From Sulfuriferula sp. AH1 (GTDB taxonomy: Bacteria > Pseudomonadota > Gammaproteobacteria > Burkholderiales > Sulfuriferulaceae), in the NCBI RefSeq assembly GCF_002162035.1, contig NZ_CP021138.1, forward strand, positions 930,001 through 994,000: a DNA stretch of 64,000 bases, read 5' to 3'. Within the stretch, counting starts at the first letter, position 1; each line of letters begins with the position of its first letter. Under the pieces are notes generated by a model. It was not told the DNA's origin. It made no database searches and saw only the letters and a program-made list of their open reading frames with translations. Below, one piece after another: positions 20,177 through 28,888 of this stretch. The position numbers and the translations under genes are program-made.

Positions 20177-20216
20177 CCGGGCGTGATAGTTTAAATCAGC
20201 GGCCCGGGTTTGTTTT
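20177..20216 (+). terminator. Possible terminator after glcF
   Basis: CCGGGC (20177-20182) pairs with GCCCGG (20202-20207) around a 19-base loop and is followed by TTTGTTTT. The loop is long and the stem short, so this is only a plausible intrinsic terminator for the glc operon, 80 bases past the glcF stop. Confidence 0.35.
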
Positions 20217-20234
20217 GACAGGGAGTCGGTCAGC

Positions 20235-20501
20235 TCAATTCTTGCCTTGGATATCATCCCGTTTCTGCAGGTATTCTTCGCGGCTGATATCACCGCGGGC
20301 ATAGGCGTTGTTGAGTATGTCGAGGGTGGAGGGTGCCTCCGTTCCGGTTTCGCGGTTACGGTCGCTGCCCGCTTTGGAAAACAGGTATTTTAGTAACGCA
20401 AAGGCCAGCAGCAGTGGAATTCCCCAGATCAGGATCATCCACAAGCCGCCTAGCAACATGCCGCCTCCGAACATCCAGCTGTGGTCGTATGGACCGTACA
20501 T
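20235..20501 (-). CDS. SHOCT domain membrane protein
   Basis: The 88-aa protein has one hydrophobic segment (MLLGGLWMILIWGIPLLLAFAL) and the C-terminal SHOCT motif (STLDILNNAYARGDISREEYLQKRDD). GGAG lies eight bases upstream of the start. Small SHOCT membrane proteins are widespread and often sit next to metal or envelope stress genes; no precise function is known. A DUF302 gene lies directly upstream on the same strand, 25 bases away, suggesting a two-gene unit. Confidence 0.85.
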   Translation of the reverse strand: MYGPYDHSWMFGGGMLLGGLWMILIWGIPLLLAFALLKYLFSKAGSDRNRETGTEAPSTLDILNNAYARGDISREEYLQKRDDIQGKN

Positions 20502-20526
20502 GACATCTCCTTTTGATGATTGGTAT

Positions 20527-20916
20527 TCAGCTTGCCAGACTATCCCGCACCCGTTCCAGGCGTCCTTTCACTTCCTGAGCCAGTTCGGTGATGTCGGGAC
20601 GGTTGACCAGTTGCAATACCGCAGCAGGGTCCATGAACGCAACAGTGATCTTGCCGTTGGTCTCTTCGCGCACCACCACGTTGCAGGGTAGCAGTAGGCC
20701 GATATCAGGGTCGGCCTCAATGGCCTTATGAGCCAGCGGCGGATTGCAGGCGCCGAGGATGCGGTAGGGACGACCTTCAATGTTGAGTTTGGCTTTCATG
20801 GTGGCTTGTACATCAATATCGGTGAGCACACCGAAACCTTCTTTTTTCAGGGCCTCAGTGACTTTGTCTACGGCAGCGGCGAAAGGAGGGTTTATTGAAA
20901 TGGAAAATCCGTACAT
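20527..20916 (-). CDS. DUF302 family protein
   Basis: The 129-aa cytoplasmic protein, with no signal peptide, matches the DUF302 family: [23 protein letters not shown], then [27 protein letters not shown] and a closing helix. The Cys in GACNP and in LPCNV are typical of the family. The family function is unestablished; links to thiol or metal stress have been suggested from context only. It is probably co-transcribed with the downstream SHOCT gene. Confidence 0.88.
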   Translation of the reverse strand: MYGFSISINPPFAAAVDKVTEALKKEGFGVLTDIDVQATMKAKLNIEGRPYRILGACNPPLAHKAIEADPDIGLLLPCNVVVREETNGKITVAFMDPAAVLQLVNRPDITELAQEVKGRLERVRDSLAS

Positions 20917-21114
20917 AGGGCTGGTCCTTTTCTGAATAATGAATAGTCTAAACCAAGTATAGTATTAAAATTGGTATAAATGTTATTTGAATCACGGGTT
21001 CCCTGCTATAGTTGATTCGAAGCTTTCGGGAGAGCGCAAGCAGGCTTATTGGATTCAAGCGGGATTGCATCATGGTTTGATGGATGGATTATCCTGAGGC
21101 AAAACAGGGGAAAT

Positions 21115-22032
21115 ATGAATATCCGCAGTTGGTTTGCCTTGGCAGGGTTGCTATGCGTGATCTGCGTACCTGCCGCTGAGGCGCAGCAAGGCATGGCGGT
21201 AGTTGCCGGCACGATGGTCGGTTCGCGGTTTGCCTACGCGGTGCGGCCCGGCGATTCACTTACCCTTATCGGTGCACGTTTCGGCATCGCGCCGACGGTG
21301 CTGGCCCGGATTAACGGTATAAAGTACAGCGCTCTGATTTATCCCGATCAGGTTTTGCAGATCGACAACCGCCATATCGTTCCGGAACAGCTGGATAATG
21401 GAATCCTGATCAATTTGCCGCAGCGTATGCTGTATTATTTTCAGACAGGCCATTTGCTGGCGGATTTTCCTGTGGGGCTGGGGCGTCCGGATTGGCCTAC
21501 GCCGGAAGGTCGTTTTCGGATAATCGATCTGCAGGAAAACAAGACCTGGTATGTTCCCAAATCGATCCAGGAAGAGATGCAGCGCGAAAGCGAGGTGGTG
21601 AAAACCGAAGTGCCGCCGGGGCCGGATAATCCGCTGGGAAAATACTGGATAGGTCTCACATTGCCGGGTATCGGCATACACGGCACCATTGCGCCGGCCA
21701 GTATTTATCATTTTCAGAGTCATGGCTGCGTCCGCCTTAATCCCGATGATATTGAAGTGTTGTTTCAACTGGTATCCAGAGGTCAGACCGGCAGGGTTAT
21801 TTATGCCCCGGTGTTGCTGGCGCGATTGGAGGATGGCCGGTTTTTTCTGGAAGTGAATCCTGATATTTATAAGCTGTGGGCCGATCCGCTGGACAGTATC
21901 GCGAACGCGGCGCAGCAGCATGGATGGCAGGACATGCTAGACTGGGATAAAGTGCAAGCAGTCGTTCGCCAGCAAGACGGATTGGCTCACGAAGTCGGGT
22001 TGCCTACGACTGACTTCAAGGCTGTTGATTAA
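21115..22032 (+). CDS. L,D-transpeptidase with LysM domain (YkuD family)
   Basis: I start the gene at MNIRSW (21115), after AGGGG, which gives a clean signal peptide (residues 1-23, cleavage after AEA). A LysM repeat follows (YAVRPGDSLTLIGARFGIAP), then the YkuD catalytic domain with the His of GIGIHGTIAP and the nucleophile Cys in SHGCVRLNPDD near residue 202. The enzyme makes 3-3 cross-links in peptidoglycan or anchors proteins to it in the periplasm. Length is 305 aa. It precedes an OsmC gene by 14 bases, a possible small envelope/stress operon. Confidence 0.93.
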   Translation: MNIRSWFALAGLLCVICVPAAEAQQGMAVVAGTMVGSRFAYAVRPGDSLTLIGARFGIAPTVLARINGIKYSALIYPDQVLQIDNRHIVPEQLDNGILINLPQRMLYYFQTGHLLADFPVGLGRPDWPTPEGRFRIIDLQENKTWYVPKSIQEEMQRESEVVKTEVPPGPDNPLGKYWIGLTLPGIGIHGTIAPASIYHFQSHGCVRLNPDDIEVLFQLVSRGQTGRVIYAPVLLARLEDGRFFLEVNPDIYKLWADPLDSIANAAQQHGWQDMLDWDKVQAVVRQQDGLAHEVGLPTTDFKAVD

Positions 22033-22046
22033 CGCAGGGGGCCATC

Positions 22047-22490
22047 ATGAAAAGTTTGCCTCATCAATATCAAGCAAGCGCGATTGCAGAACCAGAAGGC
22101 GAAGTCAGTCTGGTAAGCGAGGGGGTGGATGCCCTTGCTTCGGCAGCGCCGATTGAATTTGGCGGGCCGGGGGATCGCTGGTCGCCGGAAACCTTGCTGG
22201 CTGCCGCGATTGCGGATTGTTTTATCCTTACTTTTCGTGCTGTTGCCTCAGCCATGAAGCTGACCTGGATTACTTTGTACTGCAATGTCGAGGGTACGCT
22301 GGATCGTGAACAGGGTGTAACCAGATTTACCGAGTTCAGGGTGACGGCGCGGCTGCATGTCCTGCCTGATACCGACGAGGCCAGAGCGGTCATCTTGCTG
22401 CAAAAGGCAAAGGACGGCTGTTTCATTGCGAATTCGCTCTCTGCCAGAATCGATTTTGAAATGGCAATTACGGTAGAGCCTGCGACGTGA
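22047..22490 (+). CDS. OsmC-family protein
   Basis: The 147-aa protein has the OsmC/Ohr fold signatures: GGPGDRWSPETLLAAAIADCF carries the first Cys, and DGCFIANSLSA carries the second, eight to ten residues from the usual CxxAxSl pattern. OsmC proteins reduce organic peroxides through the two Cys. The spacing resembles OsmC-like rather than classical Ohr proteins, so peroxidase activity is likely but not certain. Confidence 0.88.
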   Translation: MKSLPHQYQASAIAEPEGEVSLVSEGVDALASAAPIEFGGPGDRWSPETLLAAAIADCFILTFRAVASAMKLTWITLYCNVEGTLDREQGVTRFTEFRVTARLHVLPDTDEARAVILLQKAKDGCFIANSLSARIDFEMAITVEPAT

Positions 22491-22540
22491 ACCCTGGTGC
22501 AGCGCCAGGATGAACCCAGAGTTGGAAAGGTCTGACTGAT

Positions 22541-23104
22541 ATGGACTTCAAGCCATCGGGAAAGCGGACATGTCTTTATACCACAGCCCAGCTGGATGCC
22601 GTACTCGATAGCATGGCATGGCAAGCAGCCGGGCTGCTGACCGGGAAACAGCGCATCATGGTGGCCGGTATCCTGCGCCGCGGGGCGCCATTGGCAGCCA
22701 TGCTGCACGGCAGATTGCGCAGCCAGTTCAAACTGGACGCTATTTCCCTGATGAATTTGCAGATAAAGCGTTATGCCGATGATTTGACGCTGCTGCATCC
22801 ACAAACCCTGCTCACTGAAAATCCCGAACACGTGATGCTCGATTTGTCAGATACTGCTGTGCTGCTGGTCGATGACGTGATGTATCGCGGCCACTCGATG
22901 CTGCGCGCCGTGGAATATCTGGCGAACAAACAGCCTGCTGAAATTCGTACCGTTGTGCTGGTTGACCGCGGCGTGGTCAAGTTGCCGGTACGTACCGATA
23001 TTGTGGGTGTGAGACTGGATGTCGCGCCGCCGGATATCATCGAATGCAATGTTCCGCCGTATGAAACGGAATTCAGGATAGACCTGCTGCAACCTGCTGC
23101 ATGA
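22541..23104 (+). CDS. Phosphoribosyltransferase (PyrR-like)
   Basis: The 187-aa type I phosphoribosyltransferase has the PRPP-binding motif AVLLVDDVMYRGHSM near residue 106 and the N-terminal ILRRGAPLAAML. Size and motif match PyrR-type proteins (bifunctional uracil phosphoribosyltransferase and pyr regulator), but no pyr genes are near, so it could be another purine or pyrimidine salvage enzyme. AAAGG lies about ten bases before the start. It sits alone between OsmC and the exported DsrE-like gene. Confidence 0.8.
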   Translation: MDFKPSGKRTCLYTTAQLDAVLDSMAWQAAGLLTGKQRIMVAGILRRGAPLAAMLHGRLRSQFKLDAISLMNLQIKRYADDLTLLHPQTLLTENPEHVMLDLSDTAVLLVDDVMYRGHSMLRAVEYLANKQPAEIRTVVLVDRGVVKLPVRTDIVGVRLDVAPPDIIECNVPPYETEFRIDLLQPAA

Positions 23105-23288
23105 TTGTTTTCTCTGAATATCCTTGGCATATGCGCCAGTTTAATCTGTTGATAAGGGAATATTTTCGGTGAAACTCCGTCATCTATTATGATGGGTGCA
23201 TGTGCTGGCCGTAATGCCGGAACAAGGTTCAACCGCATTAAATTAATTCCTGGGTGTAATTTTTTATTGATGAGACGGAGACGATGTA

Positions 23289-23750
23289 ATGACACATAAG
23301 AAAAATGTATTAAACAGTTTATTGGCGGCTGCATTGTTCGCGGTAGCAAGTGTTTCGGCGACAGCCTATGCCGCGGATGCCGGCGGCGCGGCACAGGTAC
23401 AAAAAGCCAAAATGAAAGTGGTTTTCCAGGTGAGCGATGCCGATCCGCAAAAATGGAATCTGACCCTCAATAACATAAAAAACTTCCAGGATGCTGTAGG
23501 CAAGGGTAATAGCGAACTTGAAGTCGTGGCTTACGGGCCAGGGGTCAACATGCTCAAGTTCGAGTCGCCTGTTGGTTCGAGAGTCAAAGAGGCTATTGAA
23601 TCGGGTGTCAAGGTCGTGGCTTGCGAAAATACGCTGCATGCAATGAAGCTGACCCATGATGATATGTTGCCCGAGATCGGTTATGTGCCCGGCGGCGTGA
23701 TTGAGCTGGCCAAGAGACAGATGGAGGGTTACGCATACATCCGTCCTTAA
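23289..23750 (+). CDS. Exported DsrE/DsrF-like family protein
   Basis: The 153-aa protein has a clear signal peptide (residues 1-29, ending ATAYAAD) and a DsrE-like alpha/beta domain (KVVFQVSDADPQKWNLTLNN, LEVVAYGPGVNML, GVKVVACENTLHAMK). The single conserved Cys in VACENT is at the position used for sulfur binding in cytoplasmic DsrE proteins. A periplasmic sulfur-carrier role is possible but inferred. GGAGACGATGTA precedes the ATG. Confidence 0.85.
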   Translation: MTHKKNVLNSLLAAALFAVASVSATAYAADAGGAAQVQKAKMKVVFQVSDADPQKWNLTLNNIKNFQDAVGKGNSELEVVAYGPGVNMLKFESPVGSRVKEAIESGVKVVACENTLHAMKLTHDDMLPEIGYVPGGVIELAKRQMEGYAYIRP

Positions 23751-23832
23751 GTGCGGGCTTATTATCGCTTTAAATTTCTAGCCTGACCGGTCGCTGATCT
23801 GATCAGTGGCTGGTGACATCGCCTCAAATATG

Positions 23833-23860
23833 ACTGTTCATCCCCGAGGATGAACAGTCT
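23833..23860 (+). terminator. Hairpin after the DsrE-like gene
   Basis: A perfect 12-bp stem (GACTGTTCATCC / GGATGAACAGTC) with a CCGA tetraloop lies 83 bases after the DsrE-like stop. The tail (TATCTTCCCT) is only moderately T-rich, so it is a strong hairpin and a fair terminator candidate. Confidence 0.6.
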
Positions 23861-24026
23861 ATCTTCCCTCTGCCATTGTCCGGGTTGAGTCACTTCAACT
23901 TCCGTTGCCAACTTCTCCGTTTATTGCGCAACTTCAAATTGTGCACTATCGTCTATACTTGCTGTAACGCAATTAATAATTAACTAAAACCCAGGACTGG
24001 TTACAGATCCGTGCGAGGAGGCAATC

Positions 24027-24134
24027 GTGTCAGTAAATCAATCAATAGATTTCTTCCGATTAATATCCTTGTACCCCCACGTATTCATGGCTGTTTATGG
24101 TAAAGACCCGCACTGCAATGCGGGGAGTTTATAG
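24027..24134 (+). CDS. Putative 35-aa leader peptide upstream of the sensor-kinase cluster
   Basis: A GTG start is preceded by GAGGAGG at ideal spacing (five bases between AGGAGG and GTG). The frame runs 35 codons to TAG. The peptide (starting MSVNQSIDFFRLISLYPHVF) has no recognisable domain. A short hairpin (CCCGCA-CTGCAA-TGCGGG, 24107-24124) overlaps its last codons, and a larger predicted stem follows. The strong ribosome site suggests real translation; a role as an attenuation leader is inference. It lies in the 517-base gap 23751-24267, which otherwise holds only the hairpin and RNA stem listed separately. Confidence 0.4.
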   Translation: MSVNQSIDFFRLISLYPHVFMAVYGKDPHCNAGSL

Positions 24135-24149
24135 TGCCGTGAAAATTTT

Positions 24150-24236
24150 CCGATAATGGCATGATGCGCTTGCTCGTTGGGGGACAGGGCAGGAAATCTG
24201 GACGGACTCTCGCGCAGCCGGGAATGCCGTTATCGG
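24150..24236 (+). ncRNA. Predicted structured 5' leader of the first sensor kinase
   Basis: CCGATAATGGC (24150-24160) pairs with GCCGTTATCGG (24226-24236): an 11-bp long-range stem with one G-U pair, closing a 65-base region. Inside it, TGCGC near 24166 can pair with GCGCA near 24212, giving a nested stem. The element ends about 21 bases before the GGGAGG site of the kinase gene. It contains ACAGGGCA and GAAA segments reminiscent of c-di-GMP-I riboswitches, but the GCAAAGCC core is absent, so I do not assign it to a known class. Confidence 0.4.
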
Positions 24237-24267
24237 TAAGCTTAATCCTGCCAGCGGGAGGCATACA

Positions 24268-26934
24268 GTGAGTTCGATGTCTGTATTTCAGGATATGGCC
24301 ATACGCCGCAAGCTGATGGTCATCGTCATTTTGTCGGCAGGCGTCGCCTTGTTGTTTACTGCTGTCGTTTCCATCATTCAGCAGTGGATCGTATATCGCA
24401 ACGAACTGATTAATAACGTCAATAGTCAGGCAAGCATTATCTCGATAAACAGCACAACTGCTATTCTGTCCCGCGATAGGACTGCGGTGAATGCTACCTT
24501 AAGTGCACTGCATGCGATTGATTACATTGATTTTGCAGTCATTCAGGATAAATCCGGCAAGATTTTTGCTCTGTATTTGCATGCGCGCAGAGCGCCCACG
24601 CCATTGCATATTCTCCTGGAAGGAGATCACCACGCATTCAACATGACTCATGTCGATCTGTATCGTCCGATTGTTTTCAAGGGTGAGACAATCGGCAGGA
24701 TGCATGTGCAAGCCAGTCTGCTGCCGGTATATGAGCAACTGCTCAGAAATCTGCTGATCACGCTGATCACGATAATCGGTGGTTTAAGTGCGGCATTGGC
24801 GTTGATCACCAGAATAAGCCCGGGCATCCTTGGCCCTCTGGACAGCCTGGTCGAATTGATGCGTACCGTTTCCCGGGACAAAAATTACGCATTGCGTTCG
24901 GATTTGCGTAACAAGGACGAAGTGGGTGTGCTGGCCGGTGCTTTCAATAACATGCTGGAGCAGATTCAGTCCCGGGATAATGCACTGGAACAGCATCGAG
25001 CCTTGCTGGAACATGAGGTGGCACAGCGTACTGTCAGCCTGACCGAAGCGCAGCGCATCGCCCATATAGGCAACTGGGAATGGGATGTTATTGAGGACAA
25101 ATTGTCGTGGTCAGATGAAATCTACCATATATTCGGCCTCACGCCACAGCAGTTCGGCGCCGATTATGTAGCCTTCATGCAAGCCGTGCATCCTGAAGAT
25201 CGACAGCATGTCGAGCAGCAGGTGCATACAGCACTGCAACAGATGCGTCCGTACAGTTTCGATCATCGCATTTTACGTCCTGACGGCTCTGTGCGTTATG
25301 TGCGCGAGCGCGGGGAAGTTTATTGCGGCGCAGATGGCCGGCCTGATAAGGTGTTGGGAACGGTTCATGACATTACCGACAGCTGGCTGACGGAAACAGC
25401 GCTTGCCGCAAACGAAAAGCGGTTCCGTGATCTGGTGGAGCAGAGCAGCGACTGGATATGGGAAACCGATATCCAGGGGATTTACACCTATGTCAGCCCG
25501 CAGTGCAAGGCCATTCTGGGATATGGGCCCGAAGAAATAATCGGCAAATCGCCGTTTGAATTCATGCCACAGGAAGAAGCGGAGCATATCTCCATAATGC
25601 TTCAGGAAACTATTCAGGCACAACAGCCATTTTTGCATCTGGAGAGTATTCATCTGCACAAGGATGGTCATCTTGTCGTGCTGGAAACAAATGGTGTACC
25701 CATTTTTGACCAGAATGGGGAGTTTGGCGGTTATCGGGGTATGGATCGGGATATCTCCGAGCGCAAGCAAGCGGAAGATGCCTTGCGCAAGCAGAAGGAG
25801 TTGATTACACACATTATCGAAGCCATTCCTCATTTTGTATTCTGGAAAGATCGTGATTCCAACTATCTGGGCTGCAATGCGAATTTTGCCAAGGTAGCAG
25901 GCCTGGACTCACCTGAAAAAATCGTAGGGAAGAACGATTTTGACTTGCCCTGGAACAGGGATGAAGCGGAGTTCTATCGCAAGGTGGACAGCGAAGTCAT
26001 GGCCTCCGGAGAGGCGCGGCTGAATATCGAGGAGACCCAGGTTCAGGCCGACAAAAGCAAGGTGTATGTGCTTACCAGCAAGATACCGCTGCGCGATGCG
26101 CAAGGCACGGTAGTCGGGATTCTGGGGATGTATTCGGATATCACCGAGCGTAAACGGATCGAAGACGAGATCCGCAAGCTGAATGAGGAACTGGAGATCA
26201 AGGTTGAGGAGCGCACCCGGCAGCTGCTGGAGACGCAGGAAGCGCTGGTACGCAAGGAGAAACTGGCGGTGCTGGGCCAGGTGGCCGGCAGTGTCGGCCA
26301 TGAACTGCGTAACCCGCTCGGGGTGATGAATAATGCCGTTTATTTTCTGCAGGCGGTATTGACCGATGCGGATGAAACGGTCAAGGAATACCTGGGCATC
26401 ATCAAGAATGAAATTGCGGTGGCTGACCGCATTGTCGGCGATTTGCTGGATTCGGTGCGTACCAAACCGCCTCAGCCGCAGATGATAGGAGTAGGGAATC
26501 TGATCGGGCAGGTATTGAACAAGTGCGATATACCCGCCACGGTCACTGTCAATCAGGATGTCCCGGATACGCTGCCATCGTTGCTGGTAGATCCGGTGCA
26601 GATAGGGCAGGTATTCCGTAATCTGATCAGTAACGGCGTTGAAGCAATGCCTGAAGGCGGTACGCTGACGATCCGGGCCAGTGCCGATCCGGTGGCCCAG
26701 ACCATTACCGTCAGCGTAAAGGATACCGGTATCGGCATGACCCATGAGCATCTGTCCAGATTATTTCAGCCATTGTTTACTACCAAGGCCAAAGGCATCG
26801 GCTTGGGGCTGGTCGTGGTAAAGAACCTGACGCAGGCCAATGGCGGCAAGGTCGAAGTGGCGAGCGAGTCCGGCCAGGGAACGACGTTTACGATCACGTT
26901 GCCTAGCGCCGCCTTGCCGGTAAGCGCAGGATGA
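24268..26934 (+). CDS. CHASE8-HAMP-PAS(x3) hybrid-type membrane histidine kinase
   Basis: The 888-aa sensor kinase starts at GTG 24268, after GGGAGG. The N-terminus (IRRKLMVIVILSAG) resembles CHASE8 sensors. Two membrane segments (about residues 14-37 and 157-180) flank a periplasmic domain, then HAMP (about 185-235). Three PAS domains follow: GNWEWDVIEDKLSWSDEIY, SSDWIWETDIQGIYTYVSP and IPHFVFWKDRDSNYLG. HisKA has phospho-accepting His678 in SVGHELRNPLGVM, and the HATPase has intact N, G1, F and G2 boxes. There is no receiver domain. It heads a cluster of three kinases with nearly identical catalytic halves, followed by c-di-GMP response regulators. Confidence 0.93.
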   Translation: MSSMSVFQDMAIRRKLMVIVILSAGVALLFTAVVSIIQQWIVYRNELINNVNSQASIISINSTTAILSRDRTAVNATLSALHAIDYIDFAVIQDKSGKIFALYLHARRAPTPLHILLEGDHHAFNMTHVDLYRPIVFKGETIGRMHVQASLLPVYEQLLRNLLITLITIIGGLSAALALITRISPGILGPLDSLVELMRTVSRDKNYALRSDLRNKDEVGVLAGAFNNMLEQIQSRDNALEQHRALLEHEVAQRTVSLTEAQRIAHIGNWEWDVIEDKLSWSDEIYHIFGLTPQQFGADYVAFMQAVHPEDRQHVEQQVHTALQQMRPYSFDHRILRPDGSVRYVRERGEVYCGADGRPDKVLGTVHDITDSWLTETALAANEKRFRDLVEQSSDWIWETDIQGIYTYVSPQCKAILGYGPEEIIGKSPFEFMPQEEAEHISIMLQETIQAQQPFLHLESIHLHKDGHLVVLETNGVPIFDQNGEFGGYRGMDRDISERKQAEDALRKQKELITHIIEAIPHFVFWKDRDSNYLGCNANFAKVAGLDSPEKIVGKNDFDLPWNRDEAEFYRKVDSEVMASGEARLNIEETQVQADKSKVYVLTSKIPLRDAQGTVVGILGMYSDITERKRIEDEIRKLNEELEIKVEERTRQLLETQEALVRKEKLAVLGQVAGSVGHELRNPLGVMNNAVYFLQAVLTDADETVKEYLGIIKNEIAVADRIVGDLLDSVRTKPPQPQMIGVGNLIGQVLNKCDIPATVTVNQDVPDTLPSLLVDPVQIGQVFRNLISNGVEAMPEGGTLTIRASADPVAQTITVSVKDTGIGMTHEHLSRLFQPLFTTKAKGIGLGLVVVKNLTQANGGKVEVASESGQGTTFTITLPSAALPVSAG

Positions 26935-26980
26935 AAATCATGGGCTATCCGGTTAGTCAATGCATCGGGTGGATTGCAGC

Positions 26981-28789
26981 ATGAAATTCGCCACCAAAAT
27001 CGGATTAAGCGCAGCGGCGATCTCCCTGATCGTGGGGCCATTGCTCGGTGCAGCCGTGTTTCTGGAAGCGCGTTCGCTATTGCAGGAACACATCGTGCGC
27101 GAGCAAATGCAGACTGCTACCAGTGTCATGCGCGAAATCGATATTGCCATGTACCGGGCTTATATGGATATCAGCATGATTGCGGCAGATGAGTTGTTGC
27201 AGGAAGCGGTGGAGTCTACGCAAATTCGGGCTTCGGCGAAGGCGAAACTGGCGAAAGAGCTGGAAGAGCGGGAGCGTTTGACCGGGCCGTGGCGAGCCAT
27301 GATGGTGTTCGATCAGAAAGGCCGTGCACTGTTCGGCCCCAAACCCTTGGGCAAGACGCAACAGATTTCAGATTATCCGCTGAACAAGATCGGTTTCGAT
27401 CATGCCCTGCAAGGTCAGATTTATTACTCGGGACAAGTTATTTGTCCGCGCACCCATCAGCCATTCGTTATTTTTGCAGCGCCTGTTTATGCCAGAGGCA
27501 ATCCGCATAAAGTGATTGGGGTGGTAATTGCCCAATATCTGTGGACATCGGTCCAGCAGATACTCGATCACGCGGCTTCCGCGGCCAGGATATATCTGCT
27601 TAACCATGAAGGCGGCGTGATAGGCAGGCGCAGCGGTGATCAGTCTTCGCTGCAGCGAATGCCGCTGCTGGGAGCGGCTGCCATAAAAAATGGTATGGCC
27701 AGCTATGGCATTATTGCCAGTCCTGCCCATGGCGAGGGAGATGCGCTGGCAGTGGAAATGCGGCAAAGCGGTTTGCAGGATTATCGTGGCAGCGGCTGGA
27801 TTTTGATGATGGAACAGCCGCTTGATGTCGCGTTTGCCCCCATTTCTGAAATGGCGCGAAATACAGCGCTGTTAGTGTTCGTCATATTGCTGTTGCAAGC
27901 CATATTGCTGGCTACTCTGGGCCGGTTCTTTCTGCGGCCGCTATCCAATCTGCTCAAGGGTGTGAAGCGGGTGTCCAGCGGGGATTTCAATGAGAGACTG
28001 GCAGTGTACGGCAAAGACGAGCTCAGCGAATTTGCCAATAACTTCAATATCATGACCGATCAGCTGCAGCTGAGAACACAGCAGTTGCTGGAGGCGCAGG
28101 ATCAACTGGTGCACAAGGAAAAGCTGGCGATGCTGGGGCAGCTGGCCGAGAACGTCGGTAATGAACTGCGTAATCCCCTCGGCGTGATGAGCAATGCCGT
28201 TTACTACCTGCAGGCTGTGCAGCCTGATGCAGATGGCATTACCAAAGAATATCTGGACATCATCAGGAACGAGATCGCGGGAGCCGAGCGTATCGTAGCC
28301 GGTCTGCTGGATGCAGTGCGTACCAACCCCCCGCATCTCGCGACCGTGAGTGTGCGGGAGCTGGTAAGCCAGACCTTGAGCCGGTGCGTCATACCCGTTA
28401 CGGTCAACGTCAGGCAAAATCTGCCGGAGGCATTGCCTCCTGTCTCGGCAGACCCGCTGCAAATGCAACAGGCGCTGCGCAACCTGGTCTGCAACAGTAT
28501 CGAAGCCATGCCGGAAGGCGGCATGCTGGAAATCCAGGCGGTTGCAAATGCAGCCGACAACACTGTCGCCATCAGTGTGCGCGATAGCGGCGTCGGTATC
28601 GCTCCGGAGCATCTTGCCAAGCTGTTCCAGCCCATGTTTACCACCAAATCGCGTGGCATCGGCTTGGGGCTGGTGGTGGTGAAAAACCTGATGCAGGCCA
28701 ATAATGGCAAGGTGGAAGTGCAAAGCGAGGTGGGCAAGGGGGCGACATTCACCCTTACATTGCCCGCAGCGCTCCAGCAGCCTGAATAG
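26981..28789 (+). CDS. Membrane sensor kinase lacking the phospho-accepting His
   Basis: The 602-aa protein starts at MKFATKIGLS (26981); an in-frame ATG at 26960 is possible but has no ribosome site. A first membrane helix (about residues 8-28), a roughly 260-residue dCache-like periplasmic domain, a second helix (TALLVFVILLLQAILLATLG) and HAMP are followed by the kinase region. The H-box reads NVGNELRNPLGVM: the codon at 28160-28162 is AAT (Asn394), where both sister kinases have His. The ATPase boxes (LRNLVCNSIEAMPEGG, DSGVGIAPEH, GIGLGLVVV) are intact. It probably cannot autophosphorylate on His, and may act through heterodimers with its neighbours. Confidence 0.9.
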   Translation: MKFATKIGLSAAAISLIVGPLLGAAVFLEARSLLQEHIVREQMQTATSVMREIDIAMYRAYMDISMIAADELLQEAVESTQIRASAKAKLAKELEERERLTGPWRAMMVFDQKGRALFGPKPLGKTQQISDYPLNKIGFDHALQGQIYYSGQVICPRTHQPFVIFAAPVYARGNPHKVIGVVIAQYLWTSVQQILDHAASAARIYLLNHEGGVIGRRSGDQSSLQRMPLLGAAAIKNGMASYGIIASPAHGEGDALAVEMRQSGLQDYRGSGWILMMEQPLDVAFAPISEMARNTALLVFVILLLQAILLATLGRFFLRPLSNLLKGVKRVSSGDFNERLAVYGKDELSEFANNFNIMTDQLQLRTQQLLEAQDQLVHKEKLAMLGQLAENVGNELRNPLGVMSNAVYYLQAVQPDADGITKEYLDIIRNEIAGAERIVAGLLDAVRTNPPHLATVSVRELVSQTLSRCVIPVTVNVRQNLPEALPPVSADPLQMQQALRNLVCNSIEAMPEGGMLEIQAVANAADNTVAISVRDSGVGIAPEHLAKLFQPMFTTKSRGIGLGLVVVKNLMQANNGKVEVQSEVGKGATFTLTLPAALQQPE

Positions 28790-28888
28790 ACGATTTGCTG
28801 AATCGCCAGCGGGTTTTCATTTGAAGGGGGGCGTGCATGGATACAATTGCTGGCAATATTGGCGGATATGCAGATATGAGAGGTAGCC

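Noticed and set aside
24161-24225. c-di-GMP-I (GEMM) riboswitch
   Set aside because: Only short segments resemble the consensus; the GCAAAGCC core and the tetraloop-receptor pattern are not there, so I list it only as an unassigned structured leader.
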